This document shows positions 22,760 through 29,929 of a stretch of DNA of 29,929 nucleotides, one piece after another. Every line of letters starts with the position of its first letter. Position 1 is the stretch's first letter. The notes under the pieces were generated by a model. The model had not been told where the DNA came from, did not search any database, and worked only from the letters and a program-made list of their open reading frames with translations. The stretch covers positions 1 through 29,929 of the forward strand of contig DPKJ01000009.1 in the NCBI GenBank assembly GCA_003542575.1. Direction: 5' to 3'. A program made the position numbers and the translations under genes. This DNA comes from Rikenellaceae bacterium. Its GTDB lineage: Bacteria > Bacteroidota > Bacteroidia > Bacteroidales > UBA932.

Positions 22760-23491
22760 TTATTTGCTGCGGCCGATTGGCATTATGTAGAGTGGTACTT
22801 CGTTTTCGGGCAGCTGCATCACTTCGGTAACTTTGCTGTCGGTAAAGGCACCGATTGCGCAGGTGCCGAGGCCGAGGGCTTCGGCTTGCAGATATACGTT
22901 TTGTGCGGAGTGCCCCAAATCCATGCATACGTAGCGGTCGCGACCTCTGTCACCGTATCGCTCGGTAATCCTTTCGTAAATGGCACTGAAAAAGACAGAG
23001 AAAGGTGCGTCGTTAATCATTTTTTGATTGAGGGCCGCAGCCGTGAGCTCTTTTCTAACGTCTTCCGGATTTGTCATGGTTATTTTGTGCGCTTTGGGAT
23101 CATACCTGTAAACGCCCGGGTCGATGCCGGGGACATTGCCAACAACGGCGTAAATTTCAAGTGGGTAGCGAGCTCCGGCAGATGGTGCTGTTCTGAGTCC
23201 GCCTCTTACTGTCGGGGCCTCCATTGGCCTGGTTATTCCGTAGGCTGCCCAAAGGATTTGTGAGAGATGTGCCGGAGTGACTCCATCGGGGTGGAAATTT
23301 CTTCTGGACCTTCGGGAGTTGAGTGTCTCTTCGAGCGATACTGTTCCTTTGGTGCTTGGGGCAGGCAAGTGATATACGGTTTTACCCTCTTCGGTTGATT
23401 TCATTATTTTGTCTGTTTGAGGTTTTTGCTCTTGAGCGTTTGCGGCCGTAAGCAGAAAAAGCGCAGGCACAAGCAATTTAAGGTATTTCAT
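22760..23491 (-). CDS. Exported SagB/ThcOx-type nitroreductase-family protein
   Basis: A 243-residue protein with signal peptide MKYLKLLVPALFLLTAANA, so it is predicted to be periplasmic. The FMN fold shows LNSRRSRRNFHPDG at about 58-71 (phosphate-binding arginines), the SagB-type segment GLRTAPSAGARYPLEIYAVV (about 98-117), DLGHSAQNVYLQAEALGLGTCAIGAF and the ending YIMPIGRSK. Cytoplasmic relatives oxidise azolines in RiPP synthesis or reduce small molecules; in this exported form the reaction is unknown. Its coding sequence is GC-richer than its neighbours (35 of 60 bases are G/C in 22861-22920), which hints at transfer. It stands alone between repeats. Confidence 0.88.
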   Translation of the reverse strand: MKYLKLLVPALFLLTAANAQEQKPQTDKIMKSTEEGKTVYHLPAPSTKGTVSLEETLNSRRSRRNFHPDGVTPAHLSQILWAAYGITRPMEAPTVRGGLRTAPSAGARYPLEIYAVVGNVPGIDPGVYRYDPKAHKITMTNPEDVRKELTAAALNQKMINDAPFSVFFSAIYERITERYGDRGRDRYVCMDLGHSAQNVYLQAEALGLGTCAIGAFTDSKVTEVMQLPENEVPLYIMPIGRSK

Positions 23492-23586
23492 ATTTCTTAA
23501 TGTGTTTGCGTTAAGTGTATTCTGTAGGTGTACGATTTAAGTGTTTTGAATTATGTATTGATGCGCAAAATTCATTTATTCAAGTG

Positions 23587-23715
23587 TTTACAATAAAACA
23601 ATTGAATTAGAAAGGTTGCTTTCAAAAGGTTGCTTTCAAAAGTACATTGGATTTACAATAAAACAATTGTATTAGAAAAGTTGCTTTAAAAGGTTGCTTT
23701 CAAATGTACATTGGA
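23587..23715. repeat. Two tandem 64-65-bp repeats
   Basis: Unit one 23587-23651 and unit two 23652-23715 both begin TTTACAATAAAACAATTG and end GTACATTGGA, differing at a few positions. Each contains an inner duplication of about 15 bases, GGTTGCTTTCAAAA. The second unit abuts the stop codon of the 61-residue gene (23717). No hairpin or frame is supported, so the array is a downstream untranslated or spacer repeat. Confidence 0.85.
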
Positions 23716-23716
23716 T

Positions 23717-23902
23717 TTACATTGAGAAATGTTTGAATGATTCGAGAACGAAGAATACGGGCCAAATAATGGCTTTGAGTATTCCGAGTACGATTGTCCA
23801 GAAGGAGGTTGCCTGCATTACGAAGTATATTGCGGCTCCGATCATGCCAAGGCCGTAAAATGCGCCGCTTGGTGCGCTGTGGTTGTAATTTTCGTTTTTC
23901 AT
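23717..23902 (-). CDS. Small membrane protein of 61 residues
   Basis: MKNENYNHSAPSGAFYGLGM is followed by two hydrophobic stretches, GMIGAAIYFVMQATSFWTIV and LGILKAIIWPVFFVLESF, which would form two membrane helices with a short turn. SAPSGAFYGLGMIGA and LKAIIWPVFF resemble small uncharacterised proteins I associate with Bacteroidota and Proteobacteria, so I take it as real despite its size. Function unknown. It lies between two sets of short repeats and is preceded by a third set, so its untranslated leader is repetitive. Confidence 0.65.
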   Translation of the reverse strand: MKNENYNHSAPSGAFYGLGMIGAAIYFVMQATSFWTIVLGILKAIIWPVFFVLESFKHFSM

Positions 23903-23904
23903 TG

Positions 23905-24072
23905 TGTTTGGCTTATTGATGATGGGTGATATGTGAAATATTTAATATGATTATGTTTGGCTTATTGATGATGGGTGATAGTGAAATGTGATATGTGAAA
24001 TTTTAATACGATTATATTTGGCTTACTGATGATGAGTGATAGTGATATGTGATATCTGATGTGTGATGTGCA
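23905..24072. repeat. Degenerate tandem repeats upstream of the small membrane protein
   Basis: Three copies of a segment beginning T[GA]TTTGGCTTA[TC]TGATGATG start at 23905, 23954 and 24015 (spacings 49 and 61). Each continues with variants of GGTGATATGTGAAAT. The copies differ by small indels, are non-coding, and form most of the 175 bp between the 61-residue and 141-residue genes. Confidence 0.8.
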
Positions 24073-24077
24073 ACAAA

Positions 24078-24503
24078 TTATTGGATGCGCACCATGATGG
24101 TGCGCCAGGTGTTGACGAGTTCGGTGCCGTTGAAGAGGGTGCCGTAAACGTTGCATTCGTCTTCGTCTTTAATTATGATTTCGAAACCGTTTAGGGTGGA
24201 GTCTTTGACTGTGAATTTTGAATAGACTACGTTTCTGTCGACATTAAACTCTCCGGTTTGAGTGCCAAGATCGGGATTTTCTGATTCGAATTTGTATTTA
24301 AGCTCTGTCTCCCTGGCAATCTTATAGGTGTTGTAAACCTTTCTGCCCTCAATGCAGGCCCAGCTTTCGTTTATGATACAATCGCATAAATGGGTTATTT
24401 TAGACTCGCCAATTGCTTTGAATATCCTTCCCTCTCTGTCTACAAACTCCGAACTTGTCATCCATTCAGCCGAATCTGACAATAAGTGTTTTTCATCTTT
24501 CAT
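24078..24503 (-). CDS. Hypothetical protein, 141 residues
   Basis: I do not recognise this protein. It has no signal peptide or membrane segment and is acidic. It opens MKDEKHLLSDSAEWMTSSEF, has FVDREGRIFKAIGESKITHLCDCIINESWACIEG with three cysteines in the middle (two as CDC), and a C-terminal half with strand-like segments NVVYSKFTVKDS, GFEIIIKDEDECNVYGTLFNG and TWRTIMVRI that suggests a small beta-rich domain. It starts 71 bp after the histidine kinase stop on the same strand, so it could be read from the same transcript. The frame is intact and codon use fits neighbouring genes. Confidence 0.65.
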   Translation of the reverse strand: MKDEKHLLSDSAEWMTSSEFVDREGRIFKAIGESKITHLCDCIINESWACIEGRKVYNTYKIARETELKYKFESENPDLGTQTGEFNVDRNVVYSKFTVKDSTLNGFEIIIKDEDECNVYGTLFNGTELVNTWRTIMVRIQ

Positions 24504-24574
24504 AGATCGGTTTAGTTTAGTATTGGAAACTCCTATAAAAATAAGCTGATTTAACGAATTTTGAAAATAAATTT

Positions 24575-27500
24575 CTAGCTCCTGTTTATGAATTTACCTA
24601 TTTTTTCAAGCAAGGTTTCTGATTTTATAGGTTTGGTCAGGTAATCGTTACACCCGGATTGCAGAATGCGGAATTCGTCGTCAGATTGTGCATAGGCAGT
24701 TACGGCAATAATTGGCAAATCTTTTCTGAAAACCCTTATCTGCTCAGTAGCCTCAATTCCGTTTAAAAGCGGCATCTTAATATCCATCAGAACCAGTTGG
24801 ATTTGTGGATTATTTTTACAAAACTCTACCGCCTCAACTCCATTAGTTGCCCTCAATACATTATATCCTCCTCTCTTTACAACAACAGACTGGAAAAGAT
24901 AACTCGATTCGTCATCCTCGGCAATTAAAATAAGAGGAATGTCAGGGATAAGAATCTCTTTATGGGTAACCGAAGTCGAGTCTCTTTTAACTGACAGCTC
25001 TCTGCGAGGAATGGTAAAATAAAATGTAGTGCCAACTCCCTTCTCAGACTCTGCAAGCACATCTCCGTCAAGTAACCCGGCAATTCCCTTAACAATCGCA
25101 AGACCAAGACCACTCCCTTCGTAACCACGAGTCATGTCGGTAACTTCTTGAATATATGGCCTGAACATATCTTCCATCTTTTCGGGAGCAATGCCAATAC
25201 CGGTATCACTAACATAAAACTCAAGGCTGTGCTCTCCCAAATTGACTCCAATTGTAATTGTTCCCTTTTCGGTAAACTTTACTGCGTTAGAGACAAGGTG
25301 CTCAAGTGCTTTTCTGAGAAGCTCTCTGTCAGTTAAAATTGACAGATTGTTGACCATAGAAGGAATATCACCCACAATCTCTGTTTCGGCAGATCTTCCG
25401 GTTTGTCCGATAGCCAGCTCAATAACTTCATTCAAGAGAGGTTTTAACGGGAAGGAGGTATTGTTTACCGCCAGAGTGCCGGAGGAGATTTGTGCAATAT
25501 CCAGATTATCTTCAATAGCCTGAATCAATCTGTCACTACTGCTTTTAAGCATATCATAGTAACTTTGACGCTCCTCAACAGAAAGGCTACTGTCGTTAAG
25601 AAGCTGCCCGAAACCAATAATTCCGTTAAGCGGAGTTCTTATCTCATGTGAAATATTATTGATGAAGGCAGTTTTCAGGCGATTACTCTGCTCAGCCCTC
25701 TCTTTAGCCACCAGAAGGGCTGCGTTGGTTCTTTTAACCTCTGTAATGTCAAAACCATGGGCAATTGTGGCATTTAATACTCCATGGGTCTGCCCATAAA
25801 TATTGGACGAATTCCATAACAGAGTTTTTATGGAGGAGTCTTTGCAAAGAATTTCAATTTCAACACCCTCCCATCTTTCGCCGGCTTTAGTAAGATTTAT
25901 AAGTTTAATTGTACTCTCTCTTGAATTATCAGGGAAAAGCAATTCAATGTTTTTACCAATAACTTCAGAGGAGTCTATCCCTGTAAGTTGTTCAAAGGCA
26001 CCGTTAAACCTTGTGATAATATTATTTGGATCCCATACAATAATAGGGGCATTTGCATAGTTTACAAGGTTTTCTAAATATGCAGACTTCTCATGTAACT
26101 CCTTTTCTGCCCTCTTCTGTTCGGTAATATCGCGGGTAACCCCCTGAATACCTATCATCTGCCCCTGAGAATCCCTGATTAAGGATAAGTGCATTGCAGT
26201 GTGAATAATTGAGCCATCAGCCTTAAAGTGATCAACCTCAATCACTCTTGTCCGGGATTTATCACAAGCAGGATCACTCTCCTTTGCCATCTCCTCCATA
26301 AAGAGTGTTTTGATATTTTCGATGGCATGTTTAGGGTGTCTCTGTTCCATTGTCATTTTCATGTACTCCTCTACAGTAAATCCAGTGAGCTTTTCAATAG
26401 ACGGACTTATATAATTTGTATTGAGAGCATGATCGGTTGTGAAAATTACATCTGAAATATTTTCTGTAATCTGCCTGAGTTTGGCTTCACTTGTTTTTAA
26501 AGATTCTGTAAGTGTATCTGCAAGATGTTTTGCCTTTTCTGCGGTACGGGTGAGTGTATTCAGAAGAAAGAGGGTCAAAAAACTTACAATTACACCCAGG
26601 ACAAGAACAAGTATCTGATTTATTCTGACCATTTCGGACTCGAATTCAGGGGTGCTTTCAATCACAATTTTCCAGCTGTGGTTATATAAATCAATTACCT
26701 TTTCGAAGGTAAACATTGGCACAGCTATTGAGGTCGAATCCAGGCCGGTTCCATAGTGTATGAACAGTGGTTTTAATCCGGAGAGGGAGTCGTTACCAAT
26801 AAGTGGATCATTATCAAATATTTTTAGATTAAGTGCGCGTGTTGTTTTATCGCCTACAGTTTTGGCGAATTCAGATATTCTTATGTTTACTGCTACAAAA
26901 CCCGAAATCTCTCTTCTCCGCTCTTCAACAGTTAACGGCATGATGCCCTTTGTATAGATAGGGGTTACCATCATAAAACCCGGCTGAACATCATCACCGT
27001 TGAAAACATCAATTTTTGCTGATATTGCCACATCACCTGCATCTCTTGCCCTCTCCATTGCCAACCTTCTTTTAGGTATGGAGAAATAGTCATTACCAAG
27101 ATGCAAAATATTTACACTGTCAAGCGGCTCAATAAATGTTACCGGGGCATAGTCATCTCTTGAGCCCTGAGGGGTTATTTCGTAACTGCTAAAACCTTGA
27201 GACCATAGTGCTTTAGTATGTGATATCTCCTGACCTCTTTTAATGACAGGAACATAACAAAGTGACTGAAAATTAGGAAATTCTACCTTAGTTTGCTGGT
27301 AATTGTGGTAGAGGCGCCACTCTCTTCTGTTTACCTCATCGGATGCTGTAAAGACACCTGCACCGCCATTGAGTAGTATCTTGTATAAAACAAGCTCATC
27401 TTCCAATTCAGTAACAATATGATCAGCTTCATTTTCAAAGACGTAGCGCTGTTGATTCTGATCAAGAATATAAAGATATCTACATAAAATAACCGCAGTA

Positions 27501-27583
27501 GCCAGAAGCACAAAAAAGAGGATGTAATGCAGGTACCTTTTTCTGTAAGGAGCAAAGGCCCGTTTGTCACCGGAGTCTTTCAT
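24575..27583 (-). CDS. Hybrid sensor histidine kinase (CHASE-PAS-PAS-HisKA-HATPase-REC)
   Basis: A 1002-residue membrane sensor. Membrane helix 1 is near residues 17-40, then a periplasmic CHASE domain (about 70-250, with NGGAGVFTASDEVNRREWR and YAPVTFIEPLD), helix 2 near 322-345, PAS-PAC one (370-490, closing GVTRDITEQKRAEKEL), PAS two (500-625), HisKA with phosphorylated His646 in NNISHEIRTPLNG, ATPase with NAVKF (about 766), DTGIGIAPEK and GSGLGLAIVKG, and a receiver from about 892 with Asp934 in VLMDIKMP and the KP signature near 994. It should pass phosphate His646 to Asp934 and then to an unlinked partner. CHASE domains bind small ligands. No response regulator gene is adjacent. Confidence 0.92.
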   Translation of the reverse strand: MKDSGDKRAFAPYRKRYLHYILFFVLLATAVILCRYLYILDQNQQRYVFENEADHIVTELEDELVLYKILLNGGAGVFTASDEVNRREWRLYHNYQQTKVEFPNFQSLCYVPVIKRGQEISHTKALWSQGFSSYEITPQGSRDDYAPVTFIEPLDSVNILHLGNDYFSIPKRRLAMERARDAGDVAISAKIDVFNGDDVQPGFMMVTPIYTKGIMPLTVEERRREISGFVAVNIRISEFAKTVGDKTTRALNLKIFDNDPLIGNDSLSGLKPLFIHYGTGLDSTSIAVPMFTFEKVIDLYNHSWKIVIESTPEFESEMVRINQILVLVLGVIVSFLTLFLLNTLTRTAEKAKHLADTLTESLKTSEAKLRQITENISDVIFTTDHALNTNYISPSIEKLTGFTVEEYMKMTMEQRHPKHAIENIKTLFMEEMAKESDPACDKSRTRVIEVDHFKADGSIIHTAMHLSLIRDSQGQMIGIQGVTRDITEQKRAEKELHEKSAYLENLVNYANAPIIVWDPNNIITRFNGAFEQLTGIDSSEVIGKNIELLFPDNSRESTIKLINLTKAGERWEGVEIEILCKDSSIKTLLWNSSNIYGQTHGVLNATIAHGFDITEVKRTNAALLVAKERAEQSNRLKTAFINNISHEIRTPLNGIIGFGQLLNDSSLSVEERQSYYDMLKSSSDRLIQAIEDNLDIAQISSGTLAVNNTSFPLKPLLNEVIELAIGQTGRSAETEIVGDIPSMVNNLSILTDRELLRKALEHLVSNAVKFTEKGTITIGVNLGEHSLEFYVSDTGIGIAPEKMEDMFRPYIQEVTDMTRGYEGSGLGLAIVKGIAGLLDGDVLAESEKGVGTTFYFTIPRRELSVKRDSTSVTHKEILIPDIPLILIAEDDESSYLFQSVVVKRGGYNVLRATNGVEAVEFCKNNPQIQLVLMDIKMPLLNGIEATEQIRVFRKDLPIIAVTAYAQSDDEFRILQSGCNDYLTKPIKSETLLEKIGKFINRS

Positions 27584-27656
27584 AACACAAAGTTTAAGTC
27601 CCCTAATTTACACTTTTTAAATTAAAAAACTTGCCTTAAAAGGTAACAAAAAAAAT

Positions 27657-27692
27657 AACCGACTGATCAACAAAGAGTATAATCAATCGGTT
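27657..27692 (-). terminator. Rho-independent terminator after the DUF302 gene
   Basis: An 11-bp stem with one mismatch (AACCGACTGAT 27657-27667 with ATCAATCGGTT 27682-27692) around a 14-base loop; on the minus strand it is followed by A then a run of T's (27655-27648). It lies 40 bases after the stop at 27733, upstream of the histidine kinase. Confidence 0.8.
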
Positions 27693-27732
27693 ACAAAGAA
27701 ATTGCAAACTGTCAGAGGAAACTCCTTTGCAG

Positions 27733-28158
27733 TTATTCTGTTTTAAGCGCGGTTTGAATAATCTCCTCAACATCGGCAGCGGCACTCTGCATAACCTGAG
27801 CGGTAAGCGGGTCCATAACCTGTGCCATCATTGCGGGATTCATTCTTGAAACGTAGGTTTTGCCGTCACTCTTTTTGTAAATACTAATCCTGCAAGGCAT
27901 CATGCAAGAGATAACTCTCTCGTGATCTTTGTCAAGAATCTGCCCCGAGTGACTTGGGTGGCAAATTGCAAGAACCTTTACCGGCAAAACATCTCTGCCG
28001 TGCTTTTTCATTGTTTGCTGCAGATCGTGAGTAAAAGATATGTTCCACGACCTTGCCTCAACTTCAGATACCAACTTGTTTACGGTAGTATCAAAGTCAT
28101 ATTTACTTTCACTTTCGGGGAAAATGGAGTAAATACCGATATTTTTCAAGGTATCCAT
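27733..28158 (-). CDS. DUF302-domain protein
   Basis: A 141-residue soluble protein without a signal peptide. It matches DUF302: a start of the form YDFDTTVNKLVSEVEARSWNI (19-39), the central CHPSHSGQIL (66-75), and ISCMMPCRISIYKKSDGKTYV (84-104), followed by a Met-rich MNPAMMAQVMDPLTAQVM tail. Cysteines 66, 86 and 90 are in the places where family members often have them, so metal or thiol chemistry is possible but unproven. It begins 24 bp after the PEGA/SHOCT lipoprotein gene, so the two are cotranscribed, and ends at a terminator. Confidence 0.85.
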   Translation of the reverse strand: MDTLKNIGIYSIFPESESKYDFDTTVNKLVSEVEARSWNISFTHDLQQTMKKHGRDVLPVKVLAICHPSHSGQILDKDHERVISCMMPCRISIYKKSDGKTYVSRMNPAMMAQVMDPLTAQVMQSAAADVEEIIQTALKTE

Positions 28159-28182
28159 AATCTTAAATTTTAATGAGAAAAT

Positions 28183-28698
28183 TTAGTTCTCAGGCGTTTC
28201 GAGAATCTTCTTTTTGGCCTTTTCGAACTCCTCCTGAGAGATTAGTTTTTCGTCAAGCATCTGTTTAAGTTCGCGAAGCTTTTCGATATTGTTCTTGCTG
28301 AGGTCATCATGCTGTAATGCATTTGCTTTTGTCATCTCGTCCATAGAAAGCGGAACCATTTCGTAGGTGTGTGAAGACTTGTACTTCATTGTCCATAAGA
28401 ATGGAACCCATACAAAGATACCACCGATGATTGCTCCAACATCAACCTCCTCGTCTCTTGAAAATGTTGTGTGAAAAGGTTTGTAACCCTCTTTCTCGAG
28501 GCGTACGGTTGTTGTGCTGCCTACAATTTTGGTGTCGGTATGCAAATATGGAGTTTTGCCAACAGGCTCTCCGTTAAGATATACTTTAGCACCTTCCGGG
28601 GTTGAGTATATCATTGTTGAACTTGCGCAACTGGAGAATAGAATTGCTCCTGCAAGAAATGTGGCAATTGCCTTGATTGAGAATTTTTTTATTTCCAT
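28183..28698 (-). CDS. PEGA-domain lipoprotein with C-terminal SHOCT motif
   Basis: A 171-residue lipoprotein: signal peptide with lipobox FSSC (Cys24), a PEGA domain at about 29-80 (IYSTPEGAKVYLNGEPVGKT, residues 30-49), a hydrophobic segment at about 86-106 (VGAIIGGIFVWVPFLWTM), and a C-terminal SHOCT motif at about 140-168 (IEKLRELKQMLDEKLISQEE). PEGA domains bind peptides or carbohydrates at surfaces and SHOCT motifs mediate oligomer contacts; the two together with a lipid anchor suggest an envelope scaffold role. First gene of the pair with DUF302, starting from a divergent region with its own -7 box at 28715-28722. Confidence 0.85.
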   Translation of the reverse strand: MEIKKFSIKAIATFLAGAILFSSCASSTMIYSTPEGAKVYLNGEPVGKTPYLHTDTKIVGSTTTVRLEKEGYKPFHTTFSRDEEVDVGAIIGGIFVWVPFLWTMKYKSSHTYEMVPLSMDEMTKANALQHDDLSKNNIEKLRELKQMLDEKLISQEEFEKAKKKILETPEN

Positions 28699-28714
28699 AT
28701 CGTAAATATATACG

Positions 28715-28722
28715 CAAAGTTA
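28715..28722 (-). promoter_or_regulatory. -7 box TAACTTTG for the PEGA/DUF302 pair
   Basis: TAACTTTG on the minus strand matches TAnnTTTG, 16 bases before the ATG at 28698. The -33 region is poor. Confidence 0.5.
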
Positions 28723-28734
28723 TAAATTTTAATC

Positions 28735-28764
28735 TTGTGTAACTTAATAAAAATGTTATTTTTG
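28735..28764 (+). promoter_or_regulatory. Bacteroidota promoter for the HExxH lipoprotein gene
   Basis: TTG at 28735-28737, exactly 19 bases, then TATTTTTG at 28757-28764. It lies 26 bases before the ATG at 28791 and is divergent from the PEGA gene promoter. Confidence 0.75.
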
Positions 28765-28790
28765 ATAACACTTCTTCAAAAAATCAGATT

Positions 28791-29929
28791 ATGAAATACA
28801 GAGTTTTAATAATGCTGGCAGCATCTTTTATGATGTTCTCATGCACAAAACCTGAGCCGGATACCCCAAATCCGCCGGGAAACAACCCCCCCGGAGAGAA
28901 CCCTCCACCGCCCTCTTACAACACCTCGGCAACCATAGGAACCACCGGAGGTAAACTCACAGATGTAACACTTGAAGTTAATATTGAATCGGGGAGCTTT
29001 TCAAAGTCTTATCCCCTTGAGGTTAAAAAGGAGACAGCAGGCAGTAACTTTAGCGAATACGAATCATCAACATTTTATGAGTTGAAAGGTGTACCTGTGA
29101 ATTTTACCAAGCCGATTAAGGTTACCATTACACCCGCAACGGGCTCTCCCGACAATCTTCTTATGACTGTAACCGAAGAGAAGTACTCAAGGTCACTTAG
29201 AAAAATGGTAAAGACATCGGGTTTTATTACTGCAACCAAATCCGGTACCGCTTACGTTTGTGACTATACTCCGTATGCAGGAGCCGGAACTCTGCGGGAC
29301 ACCACTATGTCAATAAAATTTGGCCTTGTAAAGAACTACGAGATGCTCCCCGTTACAAAAGCAGACTCTAAGTTCAAGATGTATGCTCCAACTGAATACA
29401 AAGCCGCTGCATTTGACCTGAGAGACTATCTTGACCAGATATACGGCATTGTCCAGAACGACCTTCAGTTCTCCTTTGCAGAGAGAACATCATGGCCCAT
29501 GAGCGTTACGGTAAAGAAGTTCCCTGCAGATCAGCAAAACGTTTACGGATATTTTTGCATGTCACCGTGGAGCCACAACTACTCAAGTATGGAGTTCAAC
29601 GCAACACAGCTCACCTCAGTAACAGAGTTGAGGGCAACCGCCGGGCACGAGTTTTTCCATTTTGCTAAGTCGCTTTACGGAACAATGAGCACTGCCGCCA
29701 TGCTAGTAAGTAATGACCCTTTTTACTGGTTGGATGAGGCGAGTTCGGTGTGGATTGAGCAACTCTCAACCGGACAGCCGGACTATAGCCCTCTGGTAAG
29801 GCAGGGTCACCACCTTGAACCTCTTAAAGGAGTATTCAAGGGGCCGGCTGAAAATGCAGAGCACTATGGTTACGGAATGGGAGCATTTGTTAAATACCTG
29901 GTTCAACAGTATGGTTCAACCTCGCTGGT
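28791..29929 (+). CDS. Lipoprotein with gluzincin-like HExxH metallopeptidase motif (partial)
   Basis: The frame from the ATG at 28791 is open to the window end (379 residues), so the C-terminus is missing. It has a lipoprotein signal with MMFSC (Cys18), a Pro/Asn/Gly-rich linker (PDTPNPPGNNPPGENPPPPS), a beta-rich domain (about 50-165), then a catalytic-like region: TAGHEFFHFAKS with His286, Glu287 and His290, and 26 residues on WLDEASSVWIE with Glu316, the spacing and EA/W context of a gluzincin third zinc ligand. I do not recognise the named family. It is probably a cell-surface or periplasmic zinc peptidase or adhesin-like protein. It has its own strong promoter. Confidence 0.8.
   Translation, partial: MKYRVLIMLAASFMMFSCTKPEPDTPNPPGNNPPGENPPPPSYNTSATIGTTGGKLTDVTLEVNIESGSFSKSYPLEVKKETAGSNFSEYESSTFYELKGVPVNFTKPIKVTITPATGSPDNLLMTVTEEKYSRSLRKMVKTSGFITATKSGTAYVCDYTPYAGAGTLRDTTMSIKFGLVKNYEMLPVTKADSKFKMYAPTEYKAAAFDLRDYLDQIYGIVQNDLQFSFAERTSWPMSVTVKKFPADQQNVYGYFCMSPWSHNYSSMEFNATQLTSVTELRATAGHEFFHFAKSLYGTMSTAAMLVSNDPFYWLDEASSVWIEQLSTGQPDYSPLVRQGHHLEPLKGVFKGPAENAEHYGYGMGAFVKYLVQQYGSTSL

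Noticed and set aside
22601..23263. Plus-strand 220-residue open frame
   Set aside because: It lies over the inverted repeat and antisense to the clear SagB-like gene; its length comes from the GC-rich codons of that gene.
23587..23715. Small CRISPR-like array or insertion element
   Set aside because: Only two direct units, no spacers, no terminal inverted repeats and no transposase frame.

Overview
The window looks like chromosomal DNA of a member of the Bacteroidota, most likely a Bacteroidales-type anaerobe or microaerobe. The signs are AT-rich intergenic DNA, almost no Shine-Dalgarno sequences, several promoters of the Bacteroidota form TTTG-N19-TAnnTTTG (best at 3979-4009, 6326-6356 and 28735-28764), and typical families: GIN-domain lipoprotein, DcaP-like porin, exported TldD/PmbA-like proteins, BaiN/HI0933 flavoprotein, PEGA/SHOCT lipoprotein and SagB-like exported nitroreductase. 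I saw no rRNA, tRNA, CRISPR array, phage gene or transposase. The exact genus cannot be told from the sequence.

Layout. 1-629 (-): start of a gene whose product opens with about 20 Arg/Lys-rich octapeptides, probably a pseudouridine synthase extension. 713-1993 (+): MacB/FtsX-type ABC permease. 2013-3926 (-): exbB-exbD-tonB energy-transduction operon with a clear promoter. 4005-4616 (-): Rossmann NAD(P)-binding protein. 4733-6212 (-): GIN-domain lipoprotein downstream of a Crp/Fnr-family regulator. 6397-7705 (+): an atypical thioredoxin and an atypical thioredoxin reductase, divergent from the regulator, with a perfect FNR-like palindrome between them. 7785-9236 (+): exported M20 peptidase, convergent with a PsiE-like membrane protein. 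9722-10870 (-): DcaP-like porin. 11003-12627 (-): Sua5-type threonylcarbamoyl-AMP synthase overlapping a peptide deformylase that carries a lipoprotein signal. 12694-15749 (-): Rrf2 regulator, YceI, outer-membrane barrel, YceI. 15924-22425 (-): a probable operon of two exported TldD/PmbA-like proteins, an SLC13/RCK transporter and a BaiN-like flavoprotein. 22426-24073: an unusual stretch with a 28-bp perfect inverted repeat, a GC-richer exported nitroreductase, two families of short tandem repeats and a 61-residue membrane protein. 24078-27583 (-): an unrecognised 141-residue protein and a large CHASE/PAS hybrid histidine kinase. 27733-28698 (-): DUF302 protein and PEGA/SHOCT lipoprotein. 28791-end (+): start of a lipoprotein with an HExxH metallopeptidase-like motif.

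Strongest leads. (1) The thioredoxin/thioredoxin-reductase pair departs from the family on both sides: the thioredoxin has C-x6-C instead of WCGPC, and the reductase lacks the HRRxxxR NADPH signature while keeping CATC; an FNR-like site lies in the shared upstream region. (2) The exported TldD/TldE-like pair, in which one partner keeps every zinc ligand and the other has lost all three, sits with a transporter and a flavoprotein. (3) A catalytically intact peptide deformylase appears to be lipid-anchored outside the cytoplasm. (4) A 28-bp perfect inverted repeat lies in front of the TldD operon and could be an invertible segment, a small mobile element or a strong RNA structure. All functional claims rest on reading the sequence and on family knowledge; no search was run.
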